Of a DNA stretch of 28,168 nucleotides, positions 11,332 to 24,100 are shown piece by piece. The stretch comes from Beroe ovata (Eukaryota; Ctenophora; Nuda; Beroida; Beroidae): contig CAMPET010000005.1 of NCBI GenBank assembly GCA_946803715.1, positions 60,979 to 89,146 of the forward strand, in the 5' to 3' direction. Under the pieces are notes generated by a model that was given only the letters and a program-made list of their open reading frames with translations, did not search any database and was not told where the DNA came from. The number at the start of each line of letters is the position of its first letter. Position 1 is the first letter of the stretch. A program made the translations under genes and the position numbers.

Positions 11332-12177
11332 TAAACACTGTATCAGGAGCTAGTGAGCGTTGATACAGGCATCATGTTTAACAAGTGGCAGTGAAGATGT
11401 CATGAAAAGTACAGATGTATGTCCCTTCCAAGAATTGTCAAATCTCCGCTGATTAGAAGGTGGCTTGGGAAGTACTCTTCCTGCGGGAGTACTCTTCTAC
11501 ACTTCACTCTCCCAACTACTGTGGACACAGGAAAAAGAAATCAACAATATAGTTAGGCCCTAATGGCCAGTGGCCTTATGTTTTTTTGATGTAATTCCAC
11601 ATTTTCCTGATGCTTGGACTTAATCCCAGTTACTCAATGACATGTTTTAATAATATTTTTTGCATAATACACTGAGTCAATTGTCGAACCAATTCTTGTT
11701 GACAATTTCTAGCTTTTGGCATTCATAATTGACAAAATGTTCACACTAGACTCACTGAATACATGCTGACATAATGAGTTGTCGACACAATCAAGACATT
11801 TGATAAAATTACATAACAAAGTGTGAAAACATTGCAATCCGACCCAGACACGACAGATTGACATTCATGGTAACCAAATTAAATGCACAAAAATTCACAA
11901 AGGGTTCAGGGTTAGTGAACCATTAGAGGTGTTGATACTTGATAGCTTAGAAGAGACTGAAAGGTGAGAAGTCCCTTCATAAGATTCTAACCTGTATCCT
12001 GTCATGTGTGAAACTTAAAATTGGATGCAAATCATAAGTTCAACTGACCATGACTTATGTTCAAGGATATTGGATATGATCATGCAATCACATTTGAGTG
12101 TCTCATAGCTTAGACACAAGAATACAGAATACAGCTCTAGCTATTCATTATGAGGCCAGGTACAACATGATGTTGAA

Positions 12178-12251
12178 TTGTAGGATTTCACCCTACCCTT
12201 GCTGGCGGGATTGAAAATCGCGCGCACCGATGGTAGGGTAAAATCCTACAA
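12178..12251 (+). mobile_element. MITE, 74 bp, with 9-bp target-site duplication
   Basis: The element has terminal inverted repeats beginning TTGTAGGATTTCACCCTAC and ending in the complement with one internal difference. It is bracketed by GATGTTGAA at 12169-12177 and 12252-12260. The core ATTGAAAATCGCGCGCACCGA also occurs in the copy at 24724-24839 in opposite orientation. Duplications of 9 bp are typical of Mutator-like (MULE) elements, so a non-autonomous MULE is the best guess. Confidence 0.85.
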
Positions 12252-12889
12252 GATGTTGAACAGATGCTTATCACGCGAAACACTGAAACAGTGGAAAGTT
12301 ATGTTTTGAGTGATATCAATTGATTCAGCTACTCGGGAAAAGTTCAGGATGCGCGGCGCGACTATATCGACTGAAGATATAATTCGAGATTCAAATGCGC
12401 GCGCGTTCTTATTGTAAACAAAATTTCAGTTATTCGGCGCCATCATCACTAGTTTTTTGTCCTCGCGCCTTACGCGAAATTACGTTCTATGGACAACCTA
12501 GAAACAAGATCGGACGAAATCTTGACACACTTTTCACAGAGGCAAAAGTTAAATTGAGATAGACTTTTTATACAGACATTATTTTCGATCTCTATCATCC
12601 ATTACAATCAAATCGACAGATATAAATCTTCACCTATTCGGATCGGGAAAACACCGCCCCTCATGAGACCATCATTTCTAATATCATTTTACCACAGCAC
12701 AAACATTCAACATATCAAGCACAGCCAAATCATAAATATCAAATGGTACTTCAAACATTAAAACGCATTAAACATTGATTTTGTGTCTATCAGGAGGGTA
12801 TTTACCGCTGGGAATATATCTTATTCAAAGGGACATGGAATAAAGGAAAAGGAGTGAAAGGGTAGGGAATTAAAAATGGCAACGTTCAT

Positions 12890-14674
12890 TTATTTTGGTT
12901 TGAAATTACCATCATCAGAACCACCACAAACTTTGATAACACTCTTCTCTTCGACGTGCTTGAAGATTTCCTTGTTCTTTACGAAGAAAACGCGTTTCTT
13001 CGCTTCTTCAGTTAGGAGGAGGCTCACCATCTTCCAAATTCCATTGAGCAGCCAGTGCATGTTGTAAACAATCAGTTTCTGTAAAGTGTCAACAGTTTAG
13101 GATACGATTTCGGAATTGGGAATCATTGATTTCAGGAAAAAAATTAACCAAGATGGAAATCTTTAAAGAGAGCGTTCCTTACCTTCATAGTGTCTGGGTA
13201 GTAGTACATGAAAAGGTTAATGAAGTATTTGACAAAGTCAACGTCAACTTCTGTTAAGCCAACGCCATCCAGTGCAAGTACAACCTAAGCAGAGGGGGCA
13301 TATAAAATACACATTCTGAGTCAAGATAATCCATGCTTTAGGGGCAACAGAATTCAAGATCTCCGCTTCAGCAATGGATCATGAAACTGCAATTATGCAA
13401 TTACGTAATTACTACAATTAGGTATGCAATTACCGTGACTCGGGAGCACTCGGCGTGTTTTTCCCGTTTCTCGACCAACCAAATCAGATACTTCTGGAAT
13501 TCTTCCCGCTTGTTCTTGTCAAAAAACTTGGGTTCAATCCACATGATAGCTTCACCTTTTGGGGATATAACGAGATTAACTCAAGATCAAATCTCTCAAA
13601 TCACAGCGAATATTTAGAAACAAAAATGACGAAACCAAATTAAAAATAACGATCGACAACCTTCCGGATCGTAGTTCTTGTAGTATAGACACGTGAGTGC
13701 GTGGTCAGGGTCTTTGGAGTAGTCGAGAGCGCGCACTTTGTTCTCCATACGCCAGGTGAAGACACTATCGATCATCTTGGCAGCCTCCTTCTTATCCTGA
13801 GGAGGGGTGGAGGAGGGGATTTAAGGGAAGTTTAAAAAGTTAGAGGGGGTGTAAAAAGTTAGAGGGGGAATGATAGCTCATCCCCTTCACTAATTAATGA
13901 AGATGATATTTCATGTAACATCGCAGTGTACACTGATCAGTTTATGTCGATACATTGGTAATTCAATTATGTAATAGGTATAGAAATCGGACAAAGAGCA
14001 AGTTATTGTGAGATGGATTTCGACACATAAGATATAACATCAAAAAGCCCCACAGTATTGAACTTGAAATGTTGGTGGCATATGTTTTGTTTCAGCAATG
14101 AACGTGTATCATATTGGAATCATTGCAGGACAATTTAACAGAACTCAGCAAACAGAAGATCTCACGTTTTGCGTGTATTTTGAAACATCCATTTCATCCT
14201 GATGAGGTGTTACAATAACTTACAATGAGAGCTTGCTCAAGTTATCTCGCTCAAGGTGAGACATAATTATTAGGTTTTCACATAAGTATTATGGGGAATG
14301 AACATAATCAAGGTTATCTCTAAATGAGAGATTCACTCAAGGTTGATAACAGTACCTACGTCGCTATCATTGCACCTCTATATTTTTCAATTCACTCAGC
14401 CCGTTATACTTGAGGTAGCTATAGTATCAATCTAATTAGAACACCATTACTTATCAATGTTTCGAATAAAAATCAGGGAAAACATTTCCTTGTGTTTTAC
14501 CTCTCTCTGATGGGACAAGAACCGGGAAACATACACATCGTCCACTTTGATACGTTCCACATCCTCAGGGTAGTATTTGGACAGATCGGCGGCAGCCGGC
14601 AGGGCTAGGAACTTGTTCCGCACCTCGTTACAGACGTCCTTGTCAAACACTACTGGAGGCTTGGTGGCTGCCAT
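12890..14674 (-). CDS. Stand-alone CRAL-TRIO domain protein, MOSPD2-like
   Basis: Five minus-strand exons, 14674-14501, 13796-13661, 13555-13434, 13284-13183 and 13078-12890, have consistent GT-AG junctions and join in frame to give 240 residues from ATG 14674 to TAA. Residues about 30-90 match the CRAL-TRIO N-terminal helix region of MOSPD2 (YYPEDVERIKVDD, then MIDSVFTWR). Residues 96-178 form the lipid-binding core (LYYKNYDPEGEAIMWI, VVLALDGVGLTEVDVDFV, NLFMYYYPDTMK). Residues 179-240 continue with KLIVYNMHWLLNGIWKMV and end soon after. MOSPD2 in vertebrates adds an MSP domain and a membrane anchor; both are missing here and nothing further is encoded downstream. CRAL-TRIO folds bind or transfer small lipids. 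The stop codon sits inside an AATAAA (AAAATAAATG), a possible poly(A) signal. Exact ligand and orthology are unknown. Confidence 0.92.
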
Positions 14675-15714
14675 AATGATGCTATGGGAAGAGAATGCGA
14701 TTATGGATTGTGAACATTTTCAACTAGATAAAACGCATTTTTGAGTACTTTGGGACGATGAACTTTAATTAGCTGAACAAAATTTTAAGCAAAACAAAAT
14801 GATTAGGCTTTCGAGCTTTCTTAAACTGATAGTCGTCAGGCTGGTTACAACTGATGTGACTCATGAGTGCACAGTGCCTACAAACAAATGAACGGGAAAG
14901 ATATTTGTATAGCACTACTGCAAGACACACAAAACCAACACGCGGCGTATGAGAGCACGGAATGAGAAATGCGGGGTTATGTTACACTTGGTTATGTCAC
15001 TAGACATATCTTGCAAATTAAATGATAATTACCTACATTAAATTAACGACGATGATGATTGTTAAATAAACATCTCATTATGTGACGTTTGTTAATAAGG
15101 GTACGGAAAATTTATCAGTTATAGCAAAGAAAAGTGAGTTGAAGGTATGATTAGCAATGAAAAAGCTACCTAAACTGCTGCAATTATATGAGTTTACTTT
15201 AGTAAACATGAGACGGGAAAAGTTAAACCAAAAACACCCACTGAGTGGTTGAAATGAAGCAAAACGCGATGGTCATTGAAAGGGGTACCACACTGTCAGC
15301 TGTCACCTGATATTTTGTGAAGAACAGTTACACTGTAACTTCTTATCTCAAGCCAAGTGGAAGATAATGCTATCGCGCATAATATGGTCACATTAATCCA
15401 AACGAAGATAAGCAAACAGCTGGGTAGAGAGAGGGCATTATGAAATGTGGATTATGCGTACACAGTACACGGGCATCAAGCGAACGAAGTTACCTATACA
15501 TTATACACAGATTTGCAATATGATATGCCGACGAAGTTTGCTGAATATATCAACTTTCAACAATCGAACGATTCACAATTGAGCAATCTAGTCTTGGAAT
15601 GACGACAACCCAATCATAATACACTGTATACTATGTCTTTTGAAACTATGAAAGTATGAAATATCAATCATCAATAAAGTTAATAACCGAATCAGAAAAA
15701 GTGCGCTGACTGCA
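14675..15714. other. Intergenic spacer between TSEN54 and CRAL-TRIO gene
   Basis: This should contain the TSEN54 3' UTR and the CRAL-TRIO promoter. I see an AP-1-like TGACTCA near 14858 and no coding exon. Confidence 0.5.
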
Positions 15715-16614
15715 TCATGAAATTTCGCTGGCATGGGGAAAATCCACTAAACCGAGAGTATAGAAGTACACACACCCCGACGTAACCTTGGCAACCTTCA
15801 CGCACGTGGTCCCAACTTCACCAACAATTCCCACGATCTCAGTTATACCGGGAAACACGTGGGAATCACCCAGCACAACCACACTAAAATCTGTGTCACG
15901 TGACTTGGGTTTTCTCACATCGAACACTCGATCACCTCTCCGCCGTACAGTGTACCCTATCTTGACAAGATGAGCGTACGTTTGGTACAGCTCAACACTG
16001 ATTTCCGGAAGTAGAATCTCGTATAGCGATTTCAGGGGCAGCGGAACACTGCTTTTGTCGTCGGTTAAAACCTCCAAAATCCCAAGTTCCACTTGGAGAA
16101 GAGCTTCTTCGGGGAGAAACGTGAAGCCGGAAGGGGATTGAGTTCCAATGTTGCTTGAAGCTGCTCCTTTCCGACGCTTGCTCACTACCATATACCCTTC
16201 CCTCCCTTGTCTGCTCTTGGCTTGCTCTTCAGATTTCACCAAATTGCCACTTTCAATCGACATCCCTTCCGCATCTCCTGTCGCCACACCTCTTTCAACA
16301 TCACCTCTTCTAACTAAGACTCCTCTGAAGATATTCTTTTCCTTGTTTGTCGTCACTTCCTCCAGGAGATCACGATGCACGTGCAACGCATGACGCGCCG
16401 CGCACTCTGACGTTTCATCGGGAATAAAGAACTTGTTTGTTACGTAATGAGGAAGTTCGTTTGGCTTGGAACACTTTCTCAATACATCAGGCATATCATC
16501 ACCCAGGCGTAGAGCATCGGGTTTCCAGAGACTGGTGTCAACACAACTGGTGTCACGATGGCTGGTGTCAAGAGAACTGGTTTCACCGACAGAGGTGTCT
16601 TCATGGCTGGACAT
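15715..16614 (-). CDS. TSEN54: tRNA-splicing endonuclease subunit Sen54, intronless
   Basis: A single exon encodes 299 residues. The reading frame is open to 16692, but no upstream ATG exists; ATG at 16614 (context GCCATGTCC) is the first. Residues about 54-103 (LPHYVTNKFFIPDETS, then RDLLEEV and RGVLVRRG) match the conserved N-terminal block of human TSEN54 (DFLPDGSAAQ). Residues 167-228 (PEEALLQVELGILEVL, LPLKSLYEILLP, YQTYAHLVKIGYTVRRRG) match the SEN54 core. The tail KVTSGCVYFYTLGLVDFP matches the C-terminal endonuclease-like fold. TSEN54 is a structural subunit of the TSEN complex, which cuts introns from nuclear pre-tRNAs with TSEN2, TSEN34 and TSEN15. At 299 residues it is much shorter than the human protein (526), mainly through loss of the disordered middle. 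A pentapeptide DTSxx array opens the protein. Confidence 0.92.
   Translation of the reverse strand: MSSHEDTSVGETSSLDTSHRDTSCVDTSLWKPDALRLGDDMPDVLRKCSKPNELPHYVTNKFFIPDETSECAARHALHVHRDLLEEVTTNKEKNIFRGVLVRRGDVERGVATGDAEGMSIESGNLVKSEEQAKSRQGREGYMVVSKRRKGAASSNIGTQSPSGFTFLPEEALLQVELGILEVLTDDKSSVPLPLKSLYEILLPEISVELYQTYAHLVKIGYTVRRRGDRVFDVRKPKSRDTDFSVVVLGDSHVFPGITEIVGIVGEVGTTCVKVAKVTSGCVYFYTLGLVDFPHASEIS
16527..16607. repeat. 15-bp coding minisatellite in TSEN54 N-terminus
   Basis: GGTGTCA-type words recur every 15 bp at 16534, 16549, 16564, 16579 and 16594 (plus strand). On the coding strand they give DTSVG, ETSSL, DTSHR, DTSCV, DTSLW. Confidence 0.85.
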
Positions 16615-16715
16615 GGCTACAAAACACAACTTTGTTACAAAACACCTACCAAGAGAACAATCAAGACAGAATTGTACCTCTAAACCACTCAAATAACTAC
16701 CTATGAGAAAGGAGA

Positions 16716-16740
16716 TGTGTGTGTGTGTGTGTGTGTGTGN

Positions 16741-16775
<35 letters not shown>
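16716..16775. repeat. (TG)n microsatellite
   Basis: About 30 TG units, with an N at 16740, lie some 100 bp upstream of the TSEN54 start codon. Confidence 0.95.
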
Positions 16776-16776
<1 letters not shown>

Positions 16777-18158
16777 CTGTGAGTAATGGAGCAGACATGC
16801 GCAAATTACACCGATTATTGAGATTCCTCAATTTTCCCGTGTAACTATGTAACGGTCTCACCCAAGCATTTATAAAAGGGAGCAATTTTAGGGTGCAATT
16901 TCAAATCGTGTGGCAGTCTGAGAGATGTATAGAAATTGTTAGTCTCAATCAAAGCTGATAGCGAAACAGATTAACGATTTCGCAAGAATTGATGACGTCG
17001 GCATAATAAATGATAATTGAATTTTTCACAGCCCATTATAAGACTATTTCAATAATCTACGACTGCAACAAATAAGATTGAATTCATCTCGGCCATGAGG
17101 ATGTAACAAAGTTACCTTTTATTAATAACGAAGTTACCGATACGATATTAACAACAAACTAATATCCGTCGAATTCTACTCTGGAGAATCGGTGCTCAAG
17201 CCATTACGGAAAGCGATGATCGGTAATTTTAGCACAGAATAGAGGGTGTGGTGTTACAGAGAAATCGTGTAGAAACAATGAAATATGTGAAAAATTTGCA
17301 ATTTGTGTTCTTGTGTTTGTGCTAGTGTTAGTGTGTCTGTGTGATTGCAATGTTGAGTTAACTGCTTTTGTTAATGGTATAAATTGTAATTGCACGGCTC
17401 GCAGTTTCTAAGTTCGAACAAAGAAGGCGAAATAGGGCAATTATGATACTGACTAAGATAATTAACTAATTATTGGTGGTTGAAATAATTGCTGTTACTG
17501 GTAACTGTTCAACTTTAAAAAGATGGGTACGCAACAATCGAGTACTAAATTGGTACAGCACAGCACTATGATGATTCAGAAGAAAACTTGGTGTATTTAT
17601 GATGCTCAACCAGAATAACTATAATTATTCCTAATATGGGCAATTGTGCGAGGTAAATACCGAATACTTCTTAATTGGGGGTTACAAAAATATGAGGACT
17701 TCCTAGACTCTAAGTTTTGGTATGTCTGGAGAGGGAGCGGGGGGCAATGATCGAAAGATTTCAAAGAAATTTACGAAGGAGCTGGAATTGGAAATCGTGG
17801 AAGGTTAGATCTTGTTTAGAGTGCGCTTCCAAAAACAACGAAAACAGGAAAACGCGAGGATTAAGCTATAAATAATCTGATTCAATAACAATATAATAAA
17901 TTGTTGATCGAATAGTATGATACACTTTAATACAATATTTTTGTAGTCAAATTTACTGCTAACTTTAATATGATATCGGTGAAAACAAATTGGCGTTCGT
18001 GTGATAAAAATCATATAAATTCGTTTGTCATTATTTCTGTAAAAATATCAATTGAAAAGTATTTGTTAGCCACTCTATAGCCAATCATTGGAAACATCCT
18101 AATCAAAGTTAAAACATCGTTTGTTTTCTCGTGTACTCGTCACTTGATGATCAAACCA
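16776..18158. other. Intergenic spacer between CEP295-like gene and TSEN54
   Basis: AT-rich DNA. No exon is supported on either strand. In particular I see no downstream exon that could extend the CEP295-like protein. Confidence 0.55.
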
Positions 18159-21100
18159 TTAATCATAGAATAGAGCATCTGTCTCCTTAATCTGTCCAAT
18201 CTCACTCAACTGCGAGTTTATTTTCGCTAGTCGACTTTGCAATTCCGAGAGACTTGACGAAGCCTTACTTCCGGTTGATGTCTTACTCGTGCGAGATGAT
18301 GATGAAACACGGCTAGCATCACTCATCAGGCTCAGATCAGGGGAGGAGTGGGATTTCAAATTTCCCACTTTCGGTGTCACATCATCGTCCTCCCGTCCAG
18401 TTTCCCGAGAGGATTGGTCGGAAAATGATCCTCCGACCGACGCACTTCGGAGCACATTTGACATCTTGTCACTTGAATTATCACTTGACTTATCACTTAA
18501 CTTTTTGCGCGCCAGTTCACTTTGCGGTGTTAGATTCCCCTGCGAAACAGAACTATTCTGCGAAAGCGTGTGTTGGGAGATAGAATCACTCAACTTGGAC
18601 GATTGGTTGGCAGATTGATCAGACGAGGAGGAGAGCAGCTCCTGGATTATTTCCTCAAATGATGAGGACGAACGAGAGGTTTTTGACGCTGAACTCCTTG
18701 ATGTAGGACTAATGAATGTGATGGGTGGTGGGTTTGAAGAACCAGTTCCCTTTTCGCCAGCATGTAGTGGTCGACAAAGCCCCTTCAATTCAGCGTTTAT
18801 TTTTAGCTGTTCTCGAATGAGATGAGACAAATCAAGGGATTCTTTATTGACATCTGAGCCACCGTAGAGATTAGCTCCATTGGTGATTACTGCGTCAACC
18901 AAGGAGTGGTCGCCAATTACTGAAGTTTGGAGGGCGGAATCTCCTGAGAAGCTTTCAGTAACCTCAGAATCGACACTCACTGGCGAAACTTCGTCTTCAA
19001 CCGTATTTTCCAAGTCACGCGACTCTTCCAAGTCACGCGACTCTTCCAAGTCAAGTGTAACTTCAGAATCACGTGACTCCTCAAAGTCACATGTTTCCTG
19101 AACATCAGTTATTCCTGGCTGCTCTAATCCTACACTCTGCGCTGAACTGGTATCGCTGTAAAGTGGGAAATACAGTTTGACACTCGGTTTAACTTCATCC
19201 GTTGGGGCTATCTCAACTCTTTGCTGTTCGTCATCATTCTCAATCACATCTCCAATTATAGTGGTGTCAACAGTGGTGTCTCCATGATTGGTGTCAACAC
19301 CTCCCTCATCCACCTCTTGCTGTGCGAGAGGTGTCGCGACACCACTTGACACCTCTGACACCTCCTCTATGGTGTCAAGAGACGTCTCCGTTGTCTCAAA
19401 TCTGTTGATAGTCGAGGATGGCAGGGCCATATTCAGAACTGGGTCATGCTTATCGAAAATATCCTCAACTGCATGCTCGATGTCCACTTGATGCTGTTTC
19501 GCAGTGTTTTCCCGTGCCATGTTACTCGCGAAAACATGGCTCTGCCGGGATGATAACTTCTGCCTGGTTCGGGTGTAGACACTGAACTTATCCAGTTGTG
19601 ACGTCACGTCCTCCAGAACGTTCTTCAGTTGGACTTTCTCCAGTGCGGCACTGCCCCTTACATCAGCTCGCTCGTCTCTAGCTTGTTTTGATTCCCTTAT
19701 CTGCAGGCACCGTGTAAAATGGATTAATAATTCAATATATTATTGATTTTTGAATTTTCAAGACCCCCAATCCTAACAATTCGCACCAATTTCATGACAA
19801 TCACGTTTCCCTACCTCCTCCCTGTAGATGCTCATCGTTTTTTCCACCTCGGCTGCAAGAGCCCGGGCATCCGCACACTTCTGTCCCCCCACACTCATCT
19901 CATCAACAACACCAACATCGGTTGTGAGATGGAAATAGGTTTTGTTAAACGCGTCCAGACCACCGTGGAGATGTCGTGTTTTGTTAACGCTTCCCGGTAC
20001 TTCGACAAGCGGTTGAGTCATTTTAGGCGGATTTTCGAGGAGACTGAGAAATATGAAATCGGATTATTTCGGAGAAACGGAGATACGGAAAATATGCAGA
20101 AATTCACTCTTGGGAGGATAATCCCTTATGTTATGAATTATGATTATCGAATTAGATAAAGCCGTTTCTAGAGGATAATTTTATGCATTACCTCTTTGAA
20201 TATTGATCTTCCCTCTTCCTGGCTTGCTTTTTGAGTTCACTAGTGTACGTTTCTCTTTTGATCTTGTTTGCTTTTTGTTCAGCCACCCGACGCAAAGCCA
20301 CATTATGTCGTTCATCAGCCTTCCGCGAGAATTCAGCAAGTTTTTCTGCTTTTATCTTGTCAAGCTGGAATGATAATAAAATGATAGTAATAAAGTAATA
20401 ATAAGATATTTTGGCCACATGGCGCTGGCCAACTTCTGCGTAGCATATCATCGTTGAATATTATTATAGGTGTATTAAACGTTAATTTAATTTCCCTCTA
20501 CACTTACTTAGTCCCATGATATGATCATGCTATTGGTCATTATTATCAGCCAATTTCAGTCACTTTATTCTTATACACATAATCTTTCACACTACGAATT
20601 ATATTATCAATCTGATGAGGCCTCGAGCAAATCGAATAGGTATTTCTCTTTTTCACTTTATAGTTGTCCAGAAAATTTTCAGTTGGCTGTTTACTTTCCC
20701 CAGTATCATTTTTCCAGTACTCCCTACCCTCAATCCGCAGACACCACTTAAACTAACACCACTCAATCCGCTGACACCACTCAATCCGCTGACACCACTC
20801 AATCCGCTGACACCACTTCAAGCATGGGGAGGTCGTAGTATAATGCCGTTTCCTTCACTTACCATGCAATCACGATTAACATGCAACTAGGTCGGAAGTT
20901 TTGTTTGCAACATGTAAGAACCGTTGCTTTTACACTTCGCATGAATCTGTGGAATTTGATAGAAAGTTTGAATATCTATCTTCTCAGAACATTTCTATAA
21001 TTCCATTTACGGACAGAGATTATTTTCAAATGTGTATAACTAGTTGACCATGGAACGATGAGTAGTCATTCCATCGCCCCGTTGCTCCTGGATACTGTAT

Positions 21101-24100
21101 ACTGTATACTGTATACAGTATAGGTAGTAGGTACCTTTATTCTTGTTTGCATAGAACCAACAAATTCATCGTATTCAACATGCATACTTATATGGTTACA
21201 TTCTTCCGATGATATAGCAGAGTATTTTACATTTGTTTGTTAACGATGGTCGTACGGCCCACAATCCGCATAAGCGATTAACCGCTTTGTTTACAAATAT
21301 CTCTGATCAAGCAGCTCTCCGATCCAATAATATGTGTGTGTCGATTCGGATAGCTTCTTGATACTGATCTTGATAATCGCGATTGTTTCTCAGATTAAAA
21401 TAAACAACGTGACGCTGCATTTGAACGGTTTTCGTTCTTTAATAAACGTTTGTTTTTGATGAAATCCGCTACGATATTTCTCATATAAACTCAGTTACTT
21501 TCTGTCTTCATGTCTAACTCTGTTACTTTGATCATCAAATTTCCCAGAATGCGATGCAACAAGAAACGAACACTATATGTCACTCTCGTATTCTTGATAT
21601 CGGTGAACTACTATTTCCTGGGATATGAAATGGTTTTCAACCACGAATTCATCGATACCGCATTCAACCGCCGTCCCAAGGCTACAGTAAGAGTGGCGGT
21701 ACTTATTCAAGCGTACGGACTGAATGATCCGGTTATATGGGAAGATCTGTTGAGATGTGTAGCAAATGTTGGCAAAGCTAAATCTATGGCAGAGAACTTC
21801 CACGATTACCCCTGGGTTGATGTAGAAGCACCGGACCTTTTCTCTTACGATGTGTTTATCACCTACAGAGAACAGGAGAATTTCTCCGCCATTAAATCAA
21901 AGTTGGTGCCGTTAGGGCCTGATAAAGTTTACGGAACTCCTATACTCGTGAATGAGGGATTCGATGTGAAGCAATTCTTGACACAGTTAGAGTTCATAGA
22001 GGGCTTGCATCCAGTTAATACCACAAAATACGATCTCTTCCTCAAGATTCATTCGAAATCTGACATGGAATGGCGACAGCTTACGTTGGAGAGTCTCTGT
22101 GGAACACCATCGAATGTTTTGAGCATCATACGAACTCTAGCGCACAAAGATGATCGCAAAATCGGAATGATCGGTCCTCAAGGATTCATGGTCCAGAGAT
22201 ATGGCAGTAACTTGGCTCTTATACGGCCATTGCGAGCTAACAACCCCTTCACCAATGAATTCCCCTTTTCAGGGAATATAGGGTTCATGGCACTCCTATA
22301 CAAGGAAATGTACAACAAGGATCTGGATATGCATTTAGACTTTGTGCTGGCTGCAGGAACCATGTTTTGGTGTAGGTATGATGATTTCAGAGTCAAGGAT
22401 TGGATGGGCCTGCTCCCGTGGATGTCAACGAGATGGTCTAAGAACTACAACAATGACTATCTGATTGAACATGCCATTGAAAGATTATTCTCGACTATTC
22501 CATACATGAATGGTGTTACAATAGCCGAAATAGGTGTAGCTCCAAAACCGATTGCGATATATTTCCCCCAGTATCACGAGATTCAAGAGAATAACCAGAT
22601 CCATGGAAAGGGCTTCACGGAGTGGACATTGCTCAAACCAGCAACAAACAAGAATATATCAAAACCACTGTCTGTGGAGGAAGGAGGCTTGGGTTTCTAC
22701 AACCTTAAAGATTTCCAAACAAGGAAAAAACAAGCAGAAATGGCAAAGGCAGCAGGGATACACGGTTTCATGTATTACCACTATTGGTTTTCAGGGAAAA
22801 CTCATATTAAATACAGTAACCCGGTAATGGGAACCCTACCAAAACTTCTGCTTGAAGATGGAGAACCCAATATACCATTCATGTTCTGTTGGGCTAATGA
22901 ACCCTGGACAGACAAATGGGGTGGTTTGAATGATGAACTTATTTTCCTTCCTCAGGAATACGGCTCTGAGGTTGAGTGGACAAAACACTTTTACTATCTG
23001 CTGCCTTTCTTCAAGCACCCTAATTACATAAGAGTGGATGACAAGCCAGTGTTTATCATCTACAGGATAGGTGACATGAAAAACATCCTTGCTGCAATGG
23101 TAAATCTGTGGAATGTTCTGGCCTCACAGTATGGTTTGAAGGGTATCTACTTTGTATACACACTCAACAACTTCCTCTCATTTGATGCTGTATTTGAGAA
23201 TTCATTACATGTACCATTTGATGCAGCCTTCCATTTCTACCCTACTGTAAAAGATGCATTCAGAGATAAGGACTTGAAGTCTGCATCATGGACTGACCTG
23301 CCCATAAATAGCGATCAGAGACAGATGTGGGGAGCTTACACATCATTTGATAACTCACTACGCCGCAAACAGTCTCCTTCTCTACATCACATATCACCAG
23401 AACAGTTTTCCCAAGAATTGAGACATTCTTTTGAGCAAATGCTACTTATGCTGCCCTATTCAACCAAGGGGAAGATTCATATTCCTAATCTTTATTTCAT
23501 AACAGCTTGGAATGAATGGAATGAACAAGCAGTCCTTGAACCCAGTGATAGGAATGGGTTCGCTTATTTAAGCGCAGTTAAAAAGAATCTGGAGAACCAG
23601 CCACTAATTGTAGACAGAAACAATCATTATAACCCTTTTTTCCAGATATCAGCAGCAGGTGGGAAAAGGGGATGAAATTTAAGGATCTTTGTTATGCAAG
23701 AAATGAATGGTTAAAGAATTAAATTGTTTAATCACCTCACCTCCATTTTACATATCCTGTTTGCATCAATATCACCTTTCCCCAGAGACTCTAGTGCTAT
23801 TTTAAGCTCCGACTTCAGATCATTCTCTTTATCATCCAAAACTTGTATTTTAGCTTTTGTGTTCTGAAGATAGCAATCATTTGTTAGAAAAAATTAAATG
23901 GCTGGTGTCTATAACTTCTCTGGAAATAGCAATCAAACCTGTAGTTTATCATGTAGTTTCTGTTTCCTACATTGTGATACATGATCATTATTTTTGCGCT
24001 TGCACCATTCAACTGACTGCTTTCTAGCAGCGATCAAGCGTTTCTTTTTCTGCAAAAGCTTTGCTTGTTCCAGTAGAAAAGCTTCCTCGTTTGGACTTGG

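Larger units (their letters stand above)
8782..12889. other. Long intergenic region without a recognisable gene
   Basis: About 4.1 kb. I found no exon with family similarity on either strand. It contains a pyrimidine tract, a 19-bp minisatellite, an E-box/CCAAT cluster, a MITE and a CpG-dense patch around 12348-12475. Confidence 0.55.

Noticed and set aside
16615-16692. N-terminal extension of TSEN54 by 26 codons
   Set aside because: The frame is open, but its first codon is TTG; the first ATG is at 16614.
15788-16706. Plus-strand frames opposite TSEN54
   Set aside because: They are shadows of the TSEN54 coding sequence, whose minus-strand product has clear family similarity.
17805-18014. 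Minus-strand frame downstream of the CEP295-like stop as an additional exon
   Set aside because: The product is AT-driven and low in charge pattern, with no ALMS-like features and no suitable splice junction.
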